Shown here one piece after another: positions 25,301 to 32,911 of a DNA stretch of 43,505 nucleotides. The translations under genes were made by a program, and so were the position numbers. Under the pieces are notes generated by a model. It saw only the letters and a program-made list of their open reading frames with translations. It did not search any database and had not been told where the DNA came from. Numbering within the stretch: the first letter of the stretch is position 1; each line of letters begins with the position of its first letter. Source of the stretch: an uncultured Clostridia bacterium (lineage in GTDB: Bacteria; Bacillota; Clostridia; TANB77; CAG-508); assembly GCA_949118805.1 (NCBI GenBank), contig CASAUJ010000011.1, positions 1 through 43,505 of the forward strand, read 5' to 3'.

Positions 25301-26623
25301 TTCATAGAGTAATTTATTTTTCTCTTTACTAGTCACCAATTCGATATCTTTTATTAATAAATTAGGATTTTCTATTACTTGTTCACAAATATATAACAAA
25401 CGATTATGAATCTCTTTTATTGAAGAAGAATCATAATAAGTATTTTGATAATCATAAATAAAAGAAAAACAACTTGTATCATCCATATCATAAATATGGA
25501 ACAACAAAGGAACGGTAGAAAATCCACTAAAAAGCCATTCTGAATCATAGTTTACTTGATCAAAACAATGATTCGTTCTAGCATTTTGATAGGAAACAGA
25601 AGTATCATAAATGTTTTCCTTCGTATTAAATTTATGTTTCAAATTTGTAATTAAAGTTTGTACAGGATATCGTTGATGTCTTAAATAAGAGAATTGTGAT
25701 TTACTAAGAGTAGTAATGGATTCCAAAAAGGAAGAATTCTCATTAATATCTAAACGATATAACATATTATTAACAAATAAACCAAAAGTTTCCTTTTCCT
25801 TTTTTGAACTTCTATTTAAGATAGGAGTGGATATAACAACAGAATTTTTCTGTTTCATTTTACTTTCATAAATACCCATCACCAATAAAACAAAAGTAAA
25901 AGGCGATATTTTATGTTCTTTACAAAAACAAACCATTTTATTGGTCATTTTTTTGGACAAAACAAATTTTGATCTACTTGCTACACAAGAAGTAGAGGGA
26001 ATCATTTTGGAATAAGAATTTTCAAAAATATTTTCCTCAAAAAGTTGATTCCAGAAAATTTCATCATTTTGAAATTTTTCACTTTGTTCATAATTAGTCT
26101 CTTGTGTAATAAAATCAAGATAAGGAATATCATTGGTAAAAGAGATGCTTTCTTTTTTCAAAAGTTTAGAATAAATAGAAATAATAGAACTAATTAATAA
26201 ACTCATAGCCCAAGCATCAGAAACGATGTGATGGACACAAACAAAAAAACCACCTGTCAAATCTGGATTTTCAAAAGTTGCAAAAGAGTAAAGAGGAGAA
26301 TCATATAAAGGAAAAATAGTTTTAGCTATTTTATCATTTATTTCTTCTTTATTCTTGGATGTTAATTTTATATGAGGAATCAAAAAAGGTTTAAAGGGAG
26401 TTTCATATTGTGTTACCATATCTTGATTTATATGTAGTTGATAACGAATATTATTGGTATGTTCTACAAAAAGTAAAATAGCTTTTTGTAAAAAAGAAAA
26501 ATCTATCTTATCATGAATTGATATTTTACCAGTAATAGTATTCATACTCGTATTAGGATAGAATTGTTCCATACTTAAAATAGCTTTTTGAGGCGCTGAT
26601 AAATTAAAAAAATTTTCACTCAT
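22349..26623 (-). CDS. Single-module NRPS: condensation-adenylation-carrier-thioester reductase
   Basis: A 1424-residue enzyme. Condensation domain at about 1-435 with HHIVSDAW (131-138, a variant of HHxxxDG). Adenylation domain about 440-950 with LYTSGSTGTPKAV (near 595), NMYGPTETTVG, YRSGDLVSW and FYGRADSQIKIRGYRIE. Carrier domain with phosphopantetheine Ser in NNLGIDSLSI (near 986). Reductase domain about 1045-1424 with NAD(P) loop LLTGCTGFLGIHILE (near 1064) and YIKSK (near 1226). With no upstream module, the condensation domain probably joins an acyl donor to one amino acid, and the reductase releases it as an aldehyde or alcohol. A divergent acyl-CoA synthetase could supply the fatty acid. 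My reading of the ten specificity residues is D-V-Y-Y-G-G-M-V-G-K, which I cannot match to a known amino acid. No phosphopantetheinyl transferase is in the window. Confidence 0.92.
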   Translation of the reverse strand: MSENFFNLSAPQKAILSMEQFYPNTSMNTITGKISIHDKIDFSFLQKAILLFVEHTNNIRYQLHINQDMVTQYETPFKPFLIPHIKLTSKNKEEINDKIAKTIFPLYDSPLYSFATFENPDLTGGFFVCVHHIVSDAWAMSLLISSIISIYSKLLKKESISFTNDIPYLDFITQETNYEQSEKFQNDEIFWNQLFEENIFENSYSKMIPSTSCVASRSKFVLSKKMTNKMVCFCKEHKISPFTFVLLVMGIYESKMKQKNSVVISTPILNRSSKKEKETFGLFVNNMLYRLDINENSSFLESITTLSKSQFSYLRHQRYPVQTLITNLKHKFNTKENIYDTSVSYQNARTNHCFDQVNYDSEWLFSGFSTVPLLFHIYDMDDTSCFSFIYDYQNTYYDSSSIKEIHNRLLYICEQVIENPNLLIKDIELVTSKEKNKLLYEFNQTFIKYDKSKTILDLWEEQVALKGDKTAIICGNQKISYSELNQFSNQFASVLQQKYQVQKGRNISLVLERSISLIVATLAVLKCGCSYVLVDPAHPVERKEYMIENSNSQYVISNLDLNLKNSILFSNDSFLKASPYAYEKVDLSSDCPMYLLYTSGSTGTPKAVTVTHRNFHNYLIGISKVVDYSEIKGTSKVVLSMASISFDVFGYELWVSLLNGLTLVLSTEEEQNDFIKLNNLITSHQVNILYGTPSKIQSLMSSAKETHNFSSISDIGIGGESFSNSFLKELRQMTSANFYNMYGPTETTVGCCCKKIEKLSQPITIGKPLANVKFYVLDKYLKLCPPGVKGELYISGDGVAKGYYNNEELTAKSFLLDIFDPSLTMYRSGDLVSWTNQGELFFYGRADSQIKIRGYRIELSEIERVLSSHQFIRTCIVLDYHDNDRDFLCAYYTSDFTIQNYELKLFLANKLPNYMIPSYFIPLPSIPLTVNGKIDKKQLPSPFSFRKMEKYVPPENDLQKSITKALEDCLFVKKLSIEEDFNNLGIDSLSIIKVQSQLSSLGITIPTQYFYDYTNVKDLSFALEHINITDDTSLSNDTYPFLQHDLSHLKPKKSSFKNILLTGCTGFLGIHILETLLKENAKIYCLIRSVNVESAKKRILSMFHFYFKNSTIMDDLWNKIEVIVGDIKYKNLGLTEEQLEMLGSKIDCVIHCAALVKHLGKYDEFKKMNLEGTKNVANFCMKYKIGFNHISTTSVSGDFMPLSRTNDIVDFTEENFFIGQNYNDNYYIKSKLLTEDFLFQNMKEGLLQGNIFRVGNLTGRYRDGLFQYNIDSNAFYHKLQFILKNKFYYESGTLQEFDMSPVDEIASGIIHLIFHYENKNKVFHMMHPKKFTMKTLIELLNQLGYKIKIISDKEFYQKMMKLDLNTNSLVINDYNLYTNISHLNIKIKCDITLEYLKTVSFQYPTLNLKYFTKLIEYIKNINFI

Positions 26624-26658
26624 TGAAATTTTATTCCTTTCTCATTTTGTTTGATAAA

Positions 26659-26687
26659 ATTATATAGATATATTGTAAAAAAATCAA
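26659..26687 (-). promoter_or_regulatory. Promoter of the NRPS-kinase operon
   Basis: Minus strand TTGATT (26682-26687), 17 bases, TATAAT (26659-26664), about 36 bases before the NRPS start. It lies in the 122-base gap shared with the divergent acyl-CoA synthetase gene. Confidence 0.65.
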
Positions 26688-26745
26688 GAAAAATATTGAA
26701 AAAAAAAGAAAGCTATTATAAAATGGAAAAGAAAGAAGGTAAGAA

Positions 26746-28452
26746 ATGGAAAAAAAAGAAAAATTAGAAAATTTTAGGGAATTAATACAAATAGCAGAAC
26801 GAGGAAATCCTGATCATATCGTATATAAATATAAAAAAGATAGGACCAATCAAAATCCAGAATATATCGAAAAGAAATATAAAGATTTTAAAGAAGATAT
26901 TAAGAAGATGAGTACAGTTCTTTTGCATTTAGGATTAGAAAATCAGAAAATTGCACTAGTAGGAAATAACCGATATGAATGGTGTGTTAGTTATTTAGCA
27001 ATTACCACTGGTAATATGGTAGTAGTGCCATTAGATCGCGCATTGCCAGATATTGAATTAGAAAAACTGATCCAAAAAAGTGAAGCAACAGCTGTTATAT
27101 TTGAAAATAAGCAAAAAGAATTAGTTGAAAAGATAGCCAGACAAAGTAATACTGTACAAATCATCATTAATATGGATGAAGGAGAAAATAATAATACAAC
27201 AAAAACATTTACATCTTTATTAAAAGAAGGAGAAAACTTGCTTGAAAAAGGAAACACAAAATATGATGATTTAAAAATAGATAGTAATAAAATGTCTATT
27301 ATGTTATTTACTTCAGGAACTACTAATTTTCCAAAAGCAGTTATGTTATCTCAAAAAAATATCTGTTCCAACATTGAATCTCTTAGTCATTATTTAAAAT
27401 TATATACAACAGATACTTTATTATCTTTTTTACCAATTCATCATACTTTTGAATGTACAATTACTTTCTTATTTGGTTTCTATTGGGGAGCAACTGTAGC
27501 TTTTTGTGATGGACTAAAATACATTCAGCAAAATTTAAAAGAATACCAAATATCCGTATTTGTAGCAGTACCTGTTGTATTAGAAACCATGTATAAAAAA
27601 ATCCAGAAAGGAATAGAAGAAAAAGGAAAAACAAAATTAATAGAGAAGATGACTAAAATAGCGAACTTATTATTAAAGTGGAAAATTGATATAAGAAGAT
27701 TACTATTTAGACAAATATTAAACAATTTTGGAGGAAAATTAAGAACCATATTGTATGGAGCTGCTCCTATGAGTAAAGATACTATTATTGGTTATCACAA
27801 TTTAGGAATTAATTCAACACAAGGATATGGATTAACAGAAACTTCTCCTGTTATTTCAGCAGAAGCAGATGACAGAAAGAAACCAGGATCAGTAGGATTA
27901 GTACTAGATAATTTGGAAGTAAAAATAGAAGAACCAAACCAAGAAGGGGTGGGGGAGATTTCTGTGAAAGGACCTAGCATTATGTTGGGATATTATAATA
28001 ACCAAGAAGAAACTGAAAAAGTACTGCAAGATGGGTGGTTTAAAACAGGTGATTATGGTTATATAGATGAAGAAGGATTTTTATTTGTAACAGGCAGAAA
28101 AAAAGATGTTATTGTATTAAAAAACGGAAAGAATGTATATCCACAAGAAATAGAAAGCATCATTAATAAAATTCCATATGTATTAGAAAGTTTAGTATAT
28201 CAAAGAGGAGAAAGTAGAACAGATACGATGCTATGTGCAAAAGTGGTATATGATGAAACCATGATAAAAGAAAGATTAGGGGAAAAAACACAAGAGGAAT
28301 ATCAAGAAACAATTTGGGAAGAAATAAAAAAGATAAATGAAACATTACCGATATATAAACATGTAAAGAAAGTTTCTATTACCACAATACCTTTTGCTAA
28401 AACAACAACACAAAAAGTAAAAAGATATCAAGAATTAAAAACACTATCATAA
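26746..28452 (+). CDS. Long-chain fatty acyl-CoA synthetase (AMP-forming)
   Basis: A 568-residue ANL-superfamily enzyme activating a fatty acid as acyl-AMP and then acyl-CoA (or acyl on another carrier). Motifs: P-loop LFTSGTTNFPKAVMLS near residue 185, LPIHHTFE, YGLTETSPV near 365, GWFKTGDYGYIDEEGFLFVTGRKKD near 435-460, and the C-terminal lysine region TTTQKVKR. Length and the long-chain-type insertion (KKIQKGIEEKGKTKLIEKM) fit the FadD/FAA1 group. It is divergent from the NRPS; it may feed the NRPS condensation domain or serve general lipid metabolism. It has AAGAAGGT just before ATG. Confidence 0.9.
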   Translation: MEKKEKLENFRELIQIAERGNPDHIVYKYKKDRTNQNPEYIEKKYKDFKEDIKKMSTVLLHLGLENQKIALVGNNRYEWCVSYLAITTGNMVVVPLDRALPDIELEKLIQKSEATAVIFENKQKELVEKIARQSNTVQIIINMDEGENNNTTKTFTSLLKEGENLLEKGNTKYDDLKIDSNKMSIMLFTSGTTNFPKAVMLSQKNICSNIESLSHYLKLYTTDTLLSFLPIHHTFECTITFLFGFYWGATVAFCDGLKYIQQNLKEYQISVFVAVPVVLETMYKKIQKGIEEKGKTKLIEKMTKIANLLLKWKIDIRRLLFRQILNNFGGKLRTILYGAAPMSKDTIIGYHNLGINSTQGYGLTETSPVISAEADDRKKPGSVGLVLDNLEVKIEEPNQEGVGEISVKGPSIMLGYYNNQEETEKVLQDGWFKTGDYGYIDEEGFLFVTGRKKDVIVLKNGKNVYPQEIESIINKIPYVLESLVYQRGESRTDTMLCAKVVYDETMIKERLGEKTQEEYQETIWEEIKKINETLPIYKHVKKVSITTIPFAKTTTQKVKRYQELKTLS

Positions 28453-28464
28453 TTTTTGATAAAG

Positions 28465-28506
28465 AGATGAGAAGGATTTTAAGACAATTCTTTCTCATTT
28501 TTTTGT
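28465..28506 (+). terminator. Terminator after acyl-CoA synthetase
   Basis: ATGAGAAGGATT pairs imperfectly with AATTCTTTCTCAT, followed by TTTTTTT. Confidence 0.6.
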
Positions 28507-28572
28507 GTAAAAAAACAAGAACTAGTTTAAAAAAAGAAAAAATGGAAAAAATATTTTAAAGAGGTGAAAAAA

Positions 28573-29701
28573 TTGAGAAAAAGATCTTCGAATAAAAAAA
28601 TAATAGCAATTGCTATATTAGCAATTCTTGTATGGATATTTATTTTTTACTTATATATTACATATCAAAAGATAGAAATTAAACCAAACCAATATGAGGC
28701 GACCAAAACCTTATCCACACCAAACACACAAACTGTGGAAAAAGCAGAAGAAGAAAGCAAAAAAGTAGTAGATGTAATAGAAGAAACAACCAGAAAAGTA
28801 GTAGGAATCTCTAAATTAAAAAATACTGGAAGTAGTATTTTATCAAAAAGTACAGAAAGTGAATTGGGATTAGGTACAGGTATGATAGTAACAGAAGATG
28901 GATACATTTTAAGTAATGAGCATGTAACAGGAGCAAAATATAGTAAATGCTATATCACATTAGAAAATGGAAACCATTATGATGGTACTGTTGTATGGAG
29001 TGATTCGGATTTAGATTTATCTATTACCAAGATAAATGCAAAAAATTTGGAATATATACCATTAGGAGATTCTAGTCAAATTCGTGTAGGAGAAGCCGTT
29101 TATGCCATTGGAAATCCTATTCGGATTTGAATTTAGAAGAACTGTAACAGCTGGTATTATTAGTGCTAAAAGTAGAACGATAAAATTAGAAGAAGCGGAG
29201 AAATCTTCTTATATGACAGATTTAATTCAAACCGATGCAACCATTAATCCTGGAAATAGTGGAGGCCCATTGATTTATCCCAATGGAGAAGTAATAGGAA
29301 TCAATACAGTAAAAATTTCATCAGCAGAAGGAATTGGATTTGCTGTTCCCATTAATATCGTCAAACCAATTATTGAAAGTTTTAAAGCAACAGGTAATTT
29401 TGAAGAAGCGACAATAGGGATATATGCCTATGATAGAGAAGTAATTCCATATTTAAGTAATCATACCAATCTTCATTTTGAAAAAGGAATTTATGTAGCA
29501 CAAATTGTAGAGAATGGACCAGCAACTCATACAGAATTAAAAGAAGGAGATATTATTACTAATATTGATAAAATAACAGTTAATACAATGAATGATTTAA
29601 GACAATATATTTATACAAAGAAACCAGAAGAAGAAGTAACCTTAAAAGTGATAAGAGGAAAAATTAATAAAGAAATAAAAATCCAATTAGGAAAAAAATG
29701 A
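28573..29701 (+). pseudogene. HtrA/DegP-like serine protease with PDZ domain, frameshifted
   Basis: TTG 28573 follows AGAGGTG at good spacing. The first part has a membrane anchor (KIIAIAILAILVWIFIFYLYI), then a trypsin-like domain with catalytic His in LSNEHVTG and Asp in SDSDLDLSITKI, running to GEAVYAIGNP. There the frame breaks: ATTCGGATTTGAA near 29119-29125 has one base more than the expected ATT-GGA-TTT-GAA, and the first frame ends at 29130. The other frame continues FEFRRTVTAGIIS, the catalytic Ser in NPGNSGGPL, and a C-terminal PDZ domain (about 29420-29690, GPATHTELKEGDIITNI). Restoring the frame gives a normal protease of about 375 residues anchored outside the membrane, acting on misfolded envelope proteins. 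As read, His/Asp and Ser are in separate frames and the enzyme would be inactive. Confidence 0.85.
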
Positions 29702-29708
29702 AAGAATG

Positions 29709-29745
29709 GAAAATCCCAGCTTACATTCGCAAGCGGGGATTTAAT
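29709..29745. terminator. Bidirectional terminator
   Basis: Stem AAATCCCAGCTT / AAGCGGGGATTT with an 8-base loop; placed between the convergent htrA-like gene and the small minus-strand gene. The minus-strand side ends in TTTT. Confidence 0.7.
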
Positions 29746-29748
29746 CGA

Positions 29749-29922
29749 TTAGGCAACAAATTGATGGATCAACTCTCGGGCAGGAATGCCATTCACAAGA
29801 ATTTTTAGTTCCTCCAAAATTTCAGCCATTTTTTTAGAAAAATGGGGGGAAGAAATCATCTCGATAAAGGCGGGTTCTCCCATTGAATTGATCTTTCTTG
29901 CTACTGAATCCATTGTGTACAT
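29749..29922 (-). CDS. 57-residue small protein, unknown
   Basis: Starts MYTMDSVARKINSMGEPAFI and ends ILVNGIPARELIHQFVA. It is predicted helical and soluble, with no membrane segment. AAGGAGG lies 8 bases before ATG, a promoter TTGCCT-17-TATAAT lies upstream on the same strand, and a bidirectional terminator follows, so the gene is well framed. It uses more GCC, CCC, GAG and ATC codons than its neighbours, suggesting a different origin or a strong constraint on sequence. I do not recognise a family. Confidence 0.7.
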   Translation of the reverse strand: MYTMDSVARKINSMGEPAFIEMISSPHFSKKMAEILEELKILVNGIPARELIHQFVA

Positions 29923-30011
29923 GTCACTGTACCTCCTTAAAATTTATAGAAAATAATTATACCATAAATTTCCATAAAAGGCAAATTTTACATAAAACTA
30001 CTTTTTTCGAC

Positions 30012-31064
30012 TTATTCTGTTATATTACTTTCCATTAAATCAAATTTTCTTTCATAATCTTTTGTTTCACGATTTGCGAGATATACTTCACTACGATTTT
30101 TCATAAGAAATTCAATAATCGCATAAACATCAATCCAAATTTCATTTGGGCTATCTACTTGAGATTCATCAAAAATCAATTGCATACCAAAATGTAAATG
30201 AGGAACATTAATATTATTTACATTTTCTTTGGTACTATAACCAGTCATACCAAGATAGCCAATGACATCTCCTGCTTTTACAGTCATACCAGTTTCTAAT
30301 CCCTCTGCATAAGGGTGATTTTTTCTTAAATGAGCGTAATAATAATAACGTTTTTTGTCAAAACTGCGAATGCCAATACGCCAACCACCATATTGATTCC
30401 AACCAATATTTTCAATAATGCCAGATTCTACTGCAATAATAGGAGTTCCAATACTACCCATTAAATCATTACCTAAATGAGTCCTTTTGAAACCATAAGA
30501 TCGGCTATTTCCAAAATCATCATAATGGCTGAAGGCATAATTTTTAGCAATGGGAAGAAACGCTTTTAAACCATATTTTTCTTCATAAACTTTGGAACCG
30601 TCTTCTTGAGGAACTTCGATAGAATAACTGCCAAGAAAACCATCCAAAATGGCAGAATAACTTTCGTAGTAATAATCATAAAATTTCATATTTTGTGTTA
30701 ATTCTTCCATTGTCTGTCCATCTTTTAAAAGTTTTACTAAATTGGTTAAATCATTAGAATTAAAATTTTTAAAATTTCCTCCATTTTTACAAGCTAAATA
30801 GGCTAACAGTTCGATCCAATTGAAAACAGGTTCTTCATTTTTGTTATGAGAATCAATATCTAATTTTGCAGTTAAATTTAAAACTTCAGAAGTAACTTTA
30901 AAATCTACCCATTTAATAAAGTTTTTCTTCTCTCCAGAAATTTCATTAGAAGGGGTAAGATCATTAGCAAAAGAATAAAAAATTAGAATACTAGAAAAGA
31001 AAACAATAAAAAGAATCAAAAAGATAAATAATTTTTTATTTATTTTCCATGTTTTTATTAGCAA
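30012..31064 (-). CDS. M23-family (LytM-type) peptidase, membrane-anchored
   Basis: A 350-residue protein with an N-terminal signal anchor (LFIFLILFIVFFSSILIFYSFA), a region of about 150 residues with no recognised domain, and a peptidase domain from about residue 195. The zinc motifs are HLGNDLM (HxxxD) and HLHFG (HxH), with YYYAHLRKN between them, complete for an active endopeptidase that cuts peptidoglycan cross-links. The start is TTG 31064, with GAGGTG eight bases upstream. It is probably monocistronic. Confidence 0.88.
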   Translation of the reverse strand: MLIKTWKINKKLFIFLILFIVFFSSILIFYSFANDLTPSNEISGEKKNFIKWVDFKVTSEVLNLTAKLDIDSHNKNEEPVFNWIELLAYLACKNGGNFKNFNSNDLTNLVKLLKDGQTMEELTQNMKFYDYYYESYSAILDGFLGSYSIEVPQEDGSKVYEEKYGLKAFLPIAKNYAFSHYDDFGNSRSYGFKRTHLGNDLMGSIGTPIIAVESGIIENIGWNQYGGWRIGIRSFDKKRYYYYAHLRKNHPYAEGLETGMTVKAGDVIGYLGMTGYSTKENVNNINVPHLHFGMQLIFDESQVDSPNEIWIDVYAIIEFLMKNRSEVYLANRETKDYERKFDLMESNITE

Positions 31065-31242
31065 AAGAATTCACCTCATAGTAATCCTATGGAGGAAATA
31101 GAAAAATATGATGAAAAATCTATTAGTTATTTTAAAAATTTTAGAATTAATTTTACAAAAATGATTTAAAATCTTTAATTTTGTAAAAGAGTTTTAATAA
31201 AATAGAATAAAAACTAATAGGACGAACCAATTTGGGATCATA

Positions 31243-31284
31243 AATAAAGTAACTTTAGAAATTTTTAAAGTTACTTTATTTTAT
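31243..31284 (-). terminator. Terminator overlapping the end of the DUF4180 gene
   Basis: Inverted repeat AAATAAAGTAACTTTA / TAAAGTTACTTTATTT; on the minus strand the hairpin begins within the last codons and ends in TTTATTT. Confidence 0.65.
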
Positions 31285-31627
31285 AAAACATTTGTATAGC
31301 TTCTTCTTCCGTTTCTGGGAAAAATATATCTTTTCCATGATTACTTTCGTATAAAAAATCTTTTAATGGTTTACTAGTGTATTGGGAATAGTCTCCATAA
31401 ATAGCAAACTTGGTTTTATAATTTATAAATTTTTGTAAGATTTCTCCGGCTAATCCACTGCTTAATACAAAGAAATTTTCTATTATGGCTTCTTTGTTTA
31501 ATACAATTTTGTTACAGTTTGTCTCATACTTTATAGTCATAATAAAGTCTATTGCAGATGATACATCTTTTATTATGACTTCATTACTTTTTATGATTGC
31601 AATATCATCTATTATTTTTATTTGCAT
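31271..31627 (-). CDS. DUF4180 family protein
   Basis: A 118-residue soluble protein. The pattern SAIDFIMTIKYETNCNKIVLNKE, then SGLAGEILQKFINYKTKFAIYGDYSQYTSKPLKDFLYESN and a final TEEEAIQMF matches the DUF4180 family, whose function is unknown (an STAS-like alternation of strands and helices is suggested by the pattern). Start ATG 31627 is chosen for AAGGAG directly upstream; the open frame continues to 31690 without a ribosome-binding site. Confidence 0.85.
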   Translation of the reverse strand: MQIKIIDDIAIIKSNEVIIKDVSSAIDFIMTIKYETNCNKIVLNKEAIIENFFVLSSGLAGEILQKFINYKTKFAIYGDYSQYTSKPLKDFLYESNHGKDIFFPETEEEAIQMFYKIK

Positions 31628-31935
31628 TTTTTTCTCCTTAAAATTTAAATTTTCTTTAAACAATTTAACACAAAAATAAATTATTAGCAACCTATTTTAT
31701 AAATTTTACAAGAAAACTGTATTTACTTAGATAAGTCTTGTTTCAATATAGTATTGGCATAAAGTAGAGAGAAATAATACATTTTGTAGTGTCTAATTCT
31801 ATTATTTGTTTTGATTTATTTTATGATTACTGATAGATAAACGTAATGCTATTGACTTTGCCACAAGTCTTAAAACCTCCTATATGTTATAATGTACTGT
31901 TATAACGTGGGGGCTATGTGAGACAATTTTCTCAA
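31628..31935. other. Gap without recognised gene
   Basis: AT-rich. The only structure seen is the short palindrome GTTATAA-tgtactg-TTATAAC near 31886-31906, possibly an operator or a promoter remnant. Confidence 0.3.
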
Positions 31936-31967
31936 ACAAAAAAATCAATCATTTCGATTGATTTCTG
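31936..31967 (-). terminator. Terminator of tRNA-Arg
   Basis: Minus strand stem AAATCAATC-gaaat-GATTGATTT followed by a T-run. Confidence 0.75.
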
Positions 31968-32005
31968 CATTTATCTGTTCAATTTAGTTCAAACAGAAGT
32001 ACTGT

Positions 32006-32082
32006 TGGTGTGCCTGGAGGGATTCGAACCCCCGATCTGCAAGTTCGTAGCCTGCCATTCTATCCAGCTAAACTACAGGCAC
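32006..32082 (-). tRNA. tRNA-Arg(ACG)
   Basis: Minus strand cloverleaf: acceptor GTGCCTG/CAGGCAC, anticodon arm GCAGG-CTACGAA-CTTGC (anticodon ACG), TPsiC arm with GGTTCGAATCC, discriminator A and encoded CCA. A promoter TTGAAA-17-TATAAT lies at 32137-32165. The A34 is expected to be converted to inosine. Confidence 0.96.
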
Positions 32083-32136
32083 ATAAAAATTTTCAATCAC
32101 TTTGTATCTAAACGAATGATTAATACATACTATATT

Positions 32137-32165
32137 ATTATAACTGCTAGTAATTGAAATTTCAA
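32137..32165 (-). promoter_or_regulatory. Promoter of tRNA-Arg
   Basis: TTGAAA (32160-32165), 17 bases, TATAAT (32137-32142) on the minus strand. Confidence 0.65.
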
Positions 32166-32204
32166 GTAAAAATGAAAAAAAGTTTAAAAAATTCAAAAAA
32201 AATG

Positions 32205-32233
32205 TTGCAAATGAGTTGAAATTATGTTATTAT
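32205..32233 (+). promoter_or_regulatory. Promoter of tRNA-Pro
   Basis: TTGCAA (32205-32210), 17 bases, TATTAT (32228-32233), 30 bases before the tRNA. Confidence 0.6.
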
Positions 32234-32262
32234 ATATAAGCATTTAAAGTAAAATAAAAAAT

Positions 32263-32338
32263 CGAGGCGTAGCGCAGTTGGTAGCGCGCGTGGTTTGGGA
32301 CCATGAGGTCGCAGGTTCGATCCCTGTCGCCTCGACCA
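32263..32338 (+). tRNA. tRNA-Pro(TGG)
   Basis: Acceptor CGAGGCG/CGCCTCG, anticodon arm CGTGG-TTTGGGA-CCATG (anticodon TGG), TPsiC GGTTCGATCCC, discriminator A and encoded CCA at 32336-32338. Confidence 0.96.
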
Positions 32339-32362
32339 CCTTTTTATAAGGTAAAACTTAGG

Positions 32363-32395
32363 AATAGCAAGGAATAAAGAACTTGCTATTTTTTG
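32363..32395 (+). terminator. Terminator of tRNA-Pro
   Basis: Stem AATAGCAAG / CTTGCTATT followed by TTTTT. Confidence 0.75.
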
Positions 32396-32502
32396 TTTCT
32401 GTTTAAAAAGTGACAGATTTCTATAAAAGTTATAAAATTTTGATTTGCAATTTTATGTTAAAAGTTATACAAAATATAATTTATGGCTAGTCTTAAAATA
32501 TA

Positions 32503-32543
32503 ATAAAAAGACAAGCCCTAAACTCTTTCGAGGAAAGGCTTGT
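32503..32543 (-). terminator. Terminator of the 62-residue protein gene
   Basis: Minus strand stem CAAGCC...GGCTTG with an inner CTTTC/GAAAG, followed by TCTTTTT. Confidence 0.6.
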
Positions 32544-32586
32544 AGATAAGTACGATATAACTATCGATTTAGAAGTGTTTAAGAAA

Positions 32587-32775
32587 TTAAAGAAAACAAG
32601 AACCAAGAATACATTGTACAACAGCCAGACGAATTTCTTTTGGCAGTTTGTTTTTATTGTATAAATGGTAAAAATGTTCACAGCCAATTTGGTTTAGATA
32701 AGTAGCAATTACCCGTAAAGGACAATCTTGTTTGTCACAGTCGGCACATTCTTTAAGTATTTCTTTCAGATCCAT
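32587..32775 (-). CDS. 62-residue Cys-rich small protein, unknown
   Basis: Starts MDLKEILKECADCDKQDCPL; the cysteine cluster CADCDKQDC (C10, C13, C18) plus Cys at 32, 55 and 60 suggests a metal-binding or redox small protein. It has a strong AAAGGAGTG ribosome-binding site and a downstream terminator, so it is likely a real gene. Family not recognised. Confidence 0.65.
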   Translation of the reverse strand: MDLKEILKECADCDKQDCPLRVIATYLNQIGCEHFYHLYNKNKLPKEIRLAVVQCILGSCFL

Positions 32776-32911
32776 CAGAACACTCCTTTATTAGTTTATA
32801 GTATTTCAATTATACCACAAATCAACATAAAACACAATAGGGCGTAGCAATGAAACTAAATAGTCAAAAAAGATAAATTTGCTTTTATTCTTTCTCTTTT
32901 AAATTAAACAA

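Noticed and set aside
31918..32157. Plus-strand ORF of 79 codons with CLEGFEPPICKFVACHS
   Set aside because: It reads across the complementary strand of tRNA-Arg; no ribosome-binding site or protein-like composition.
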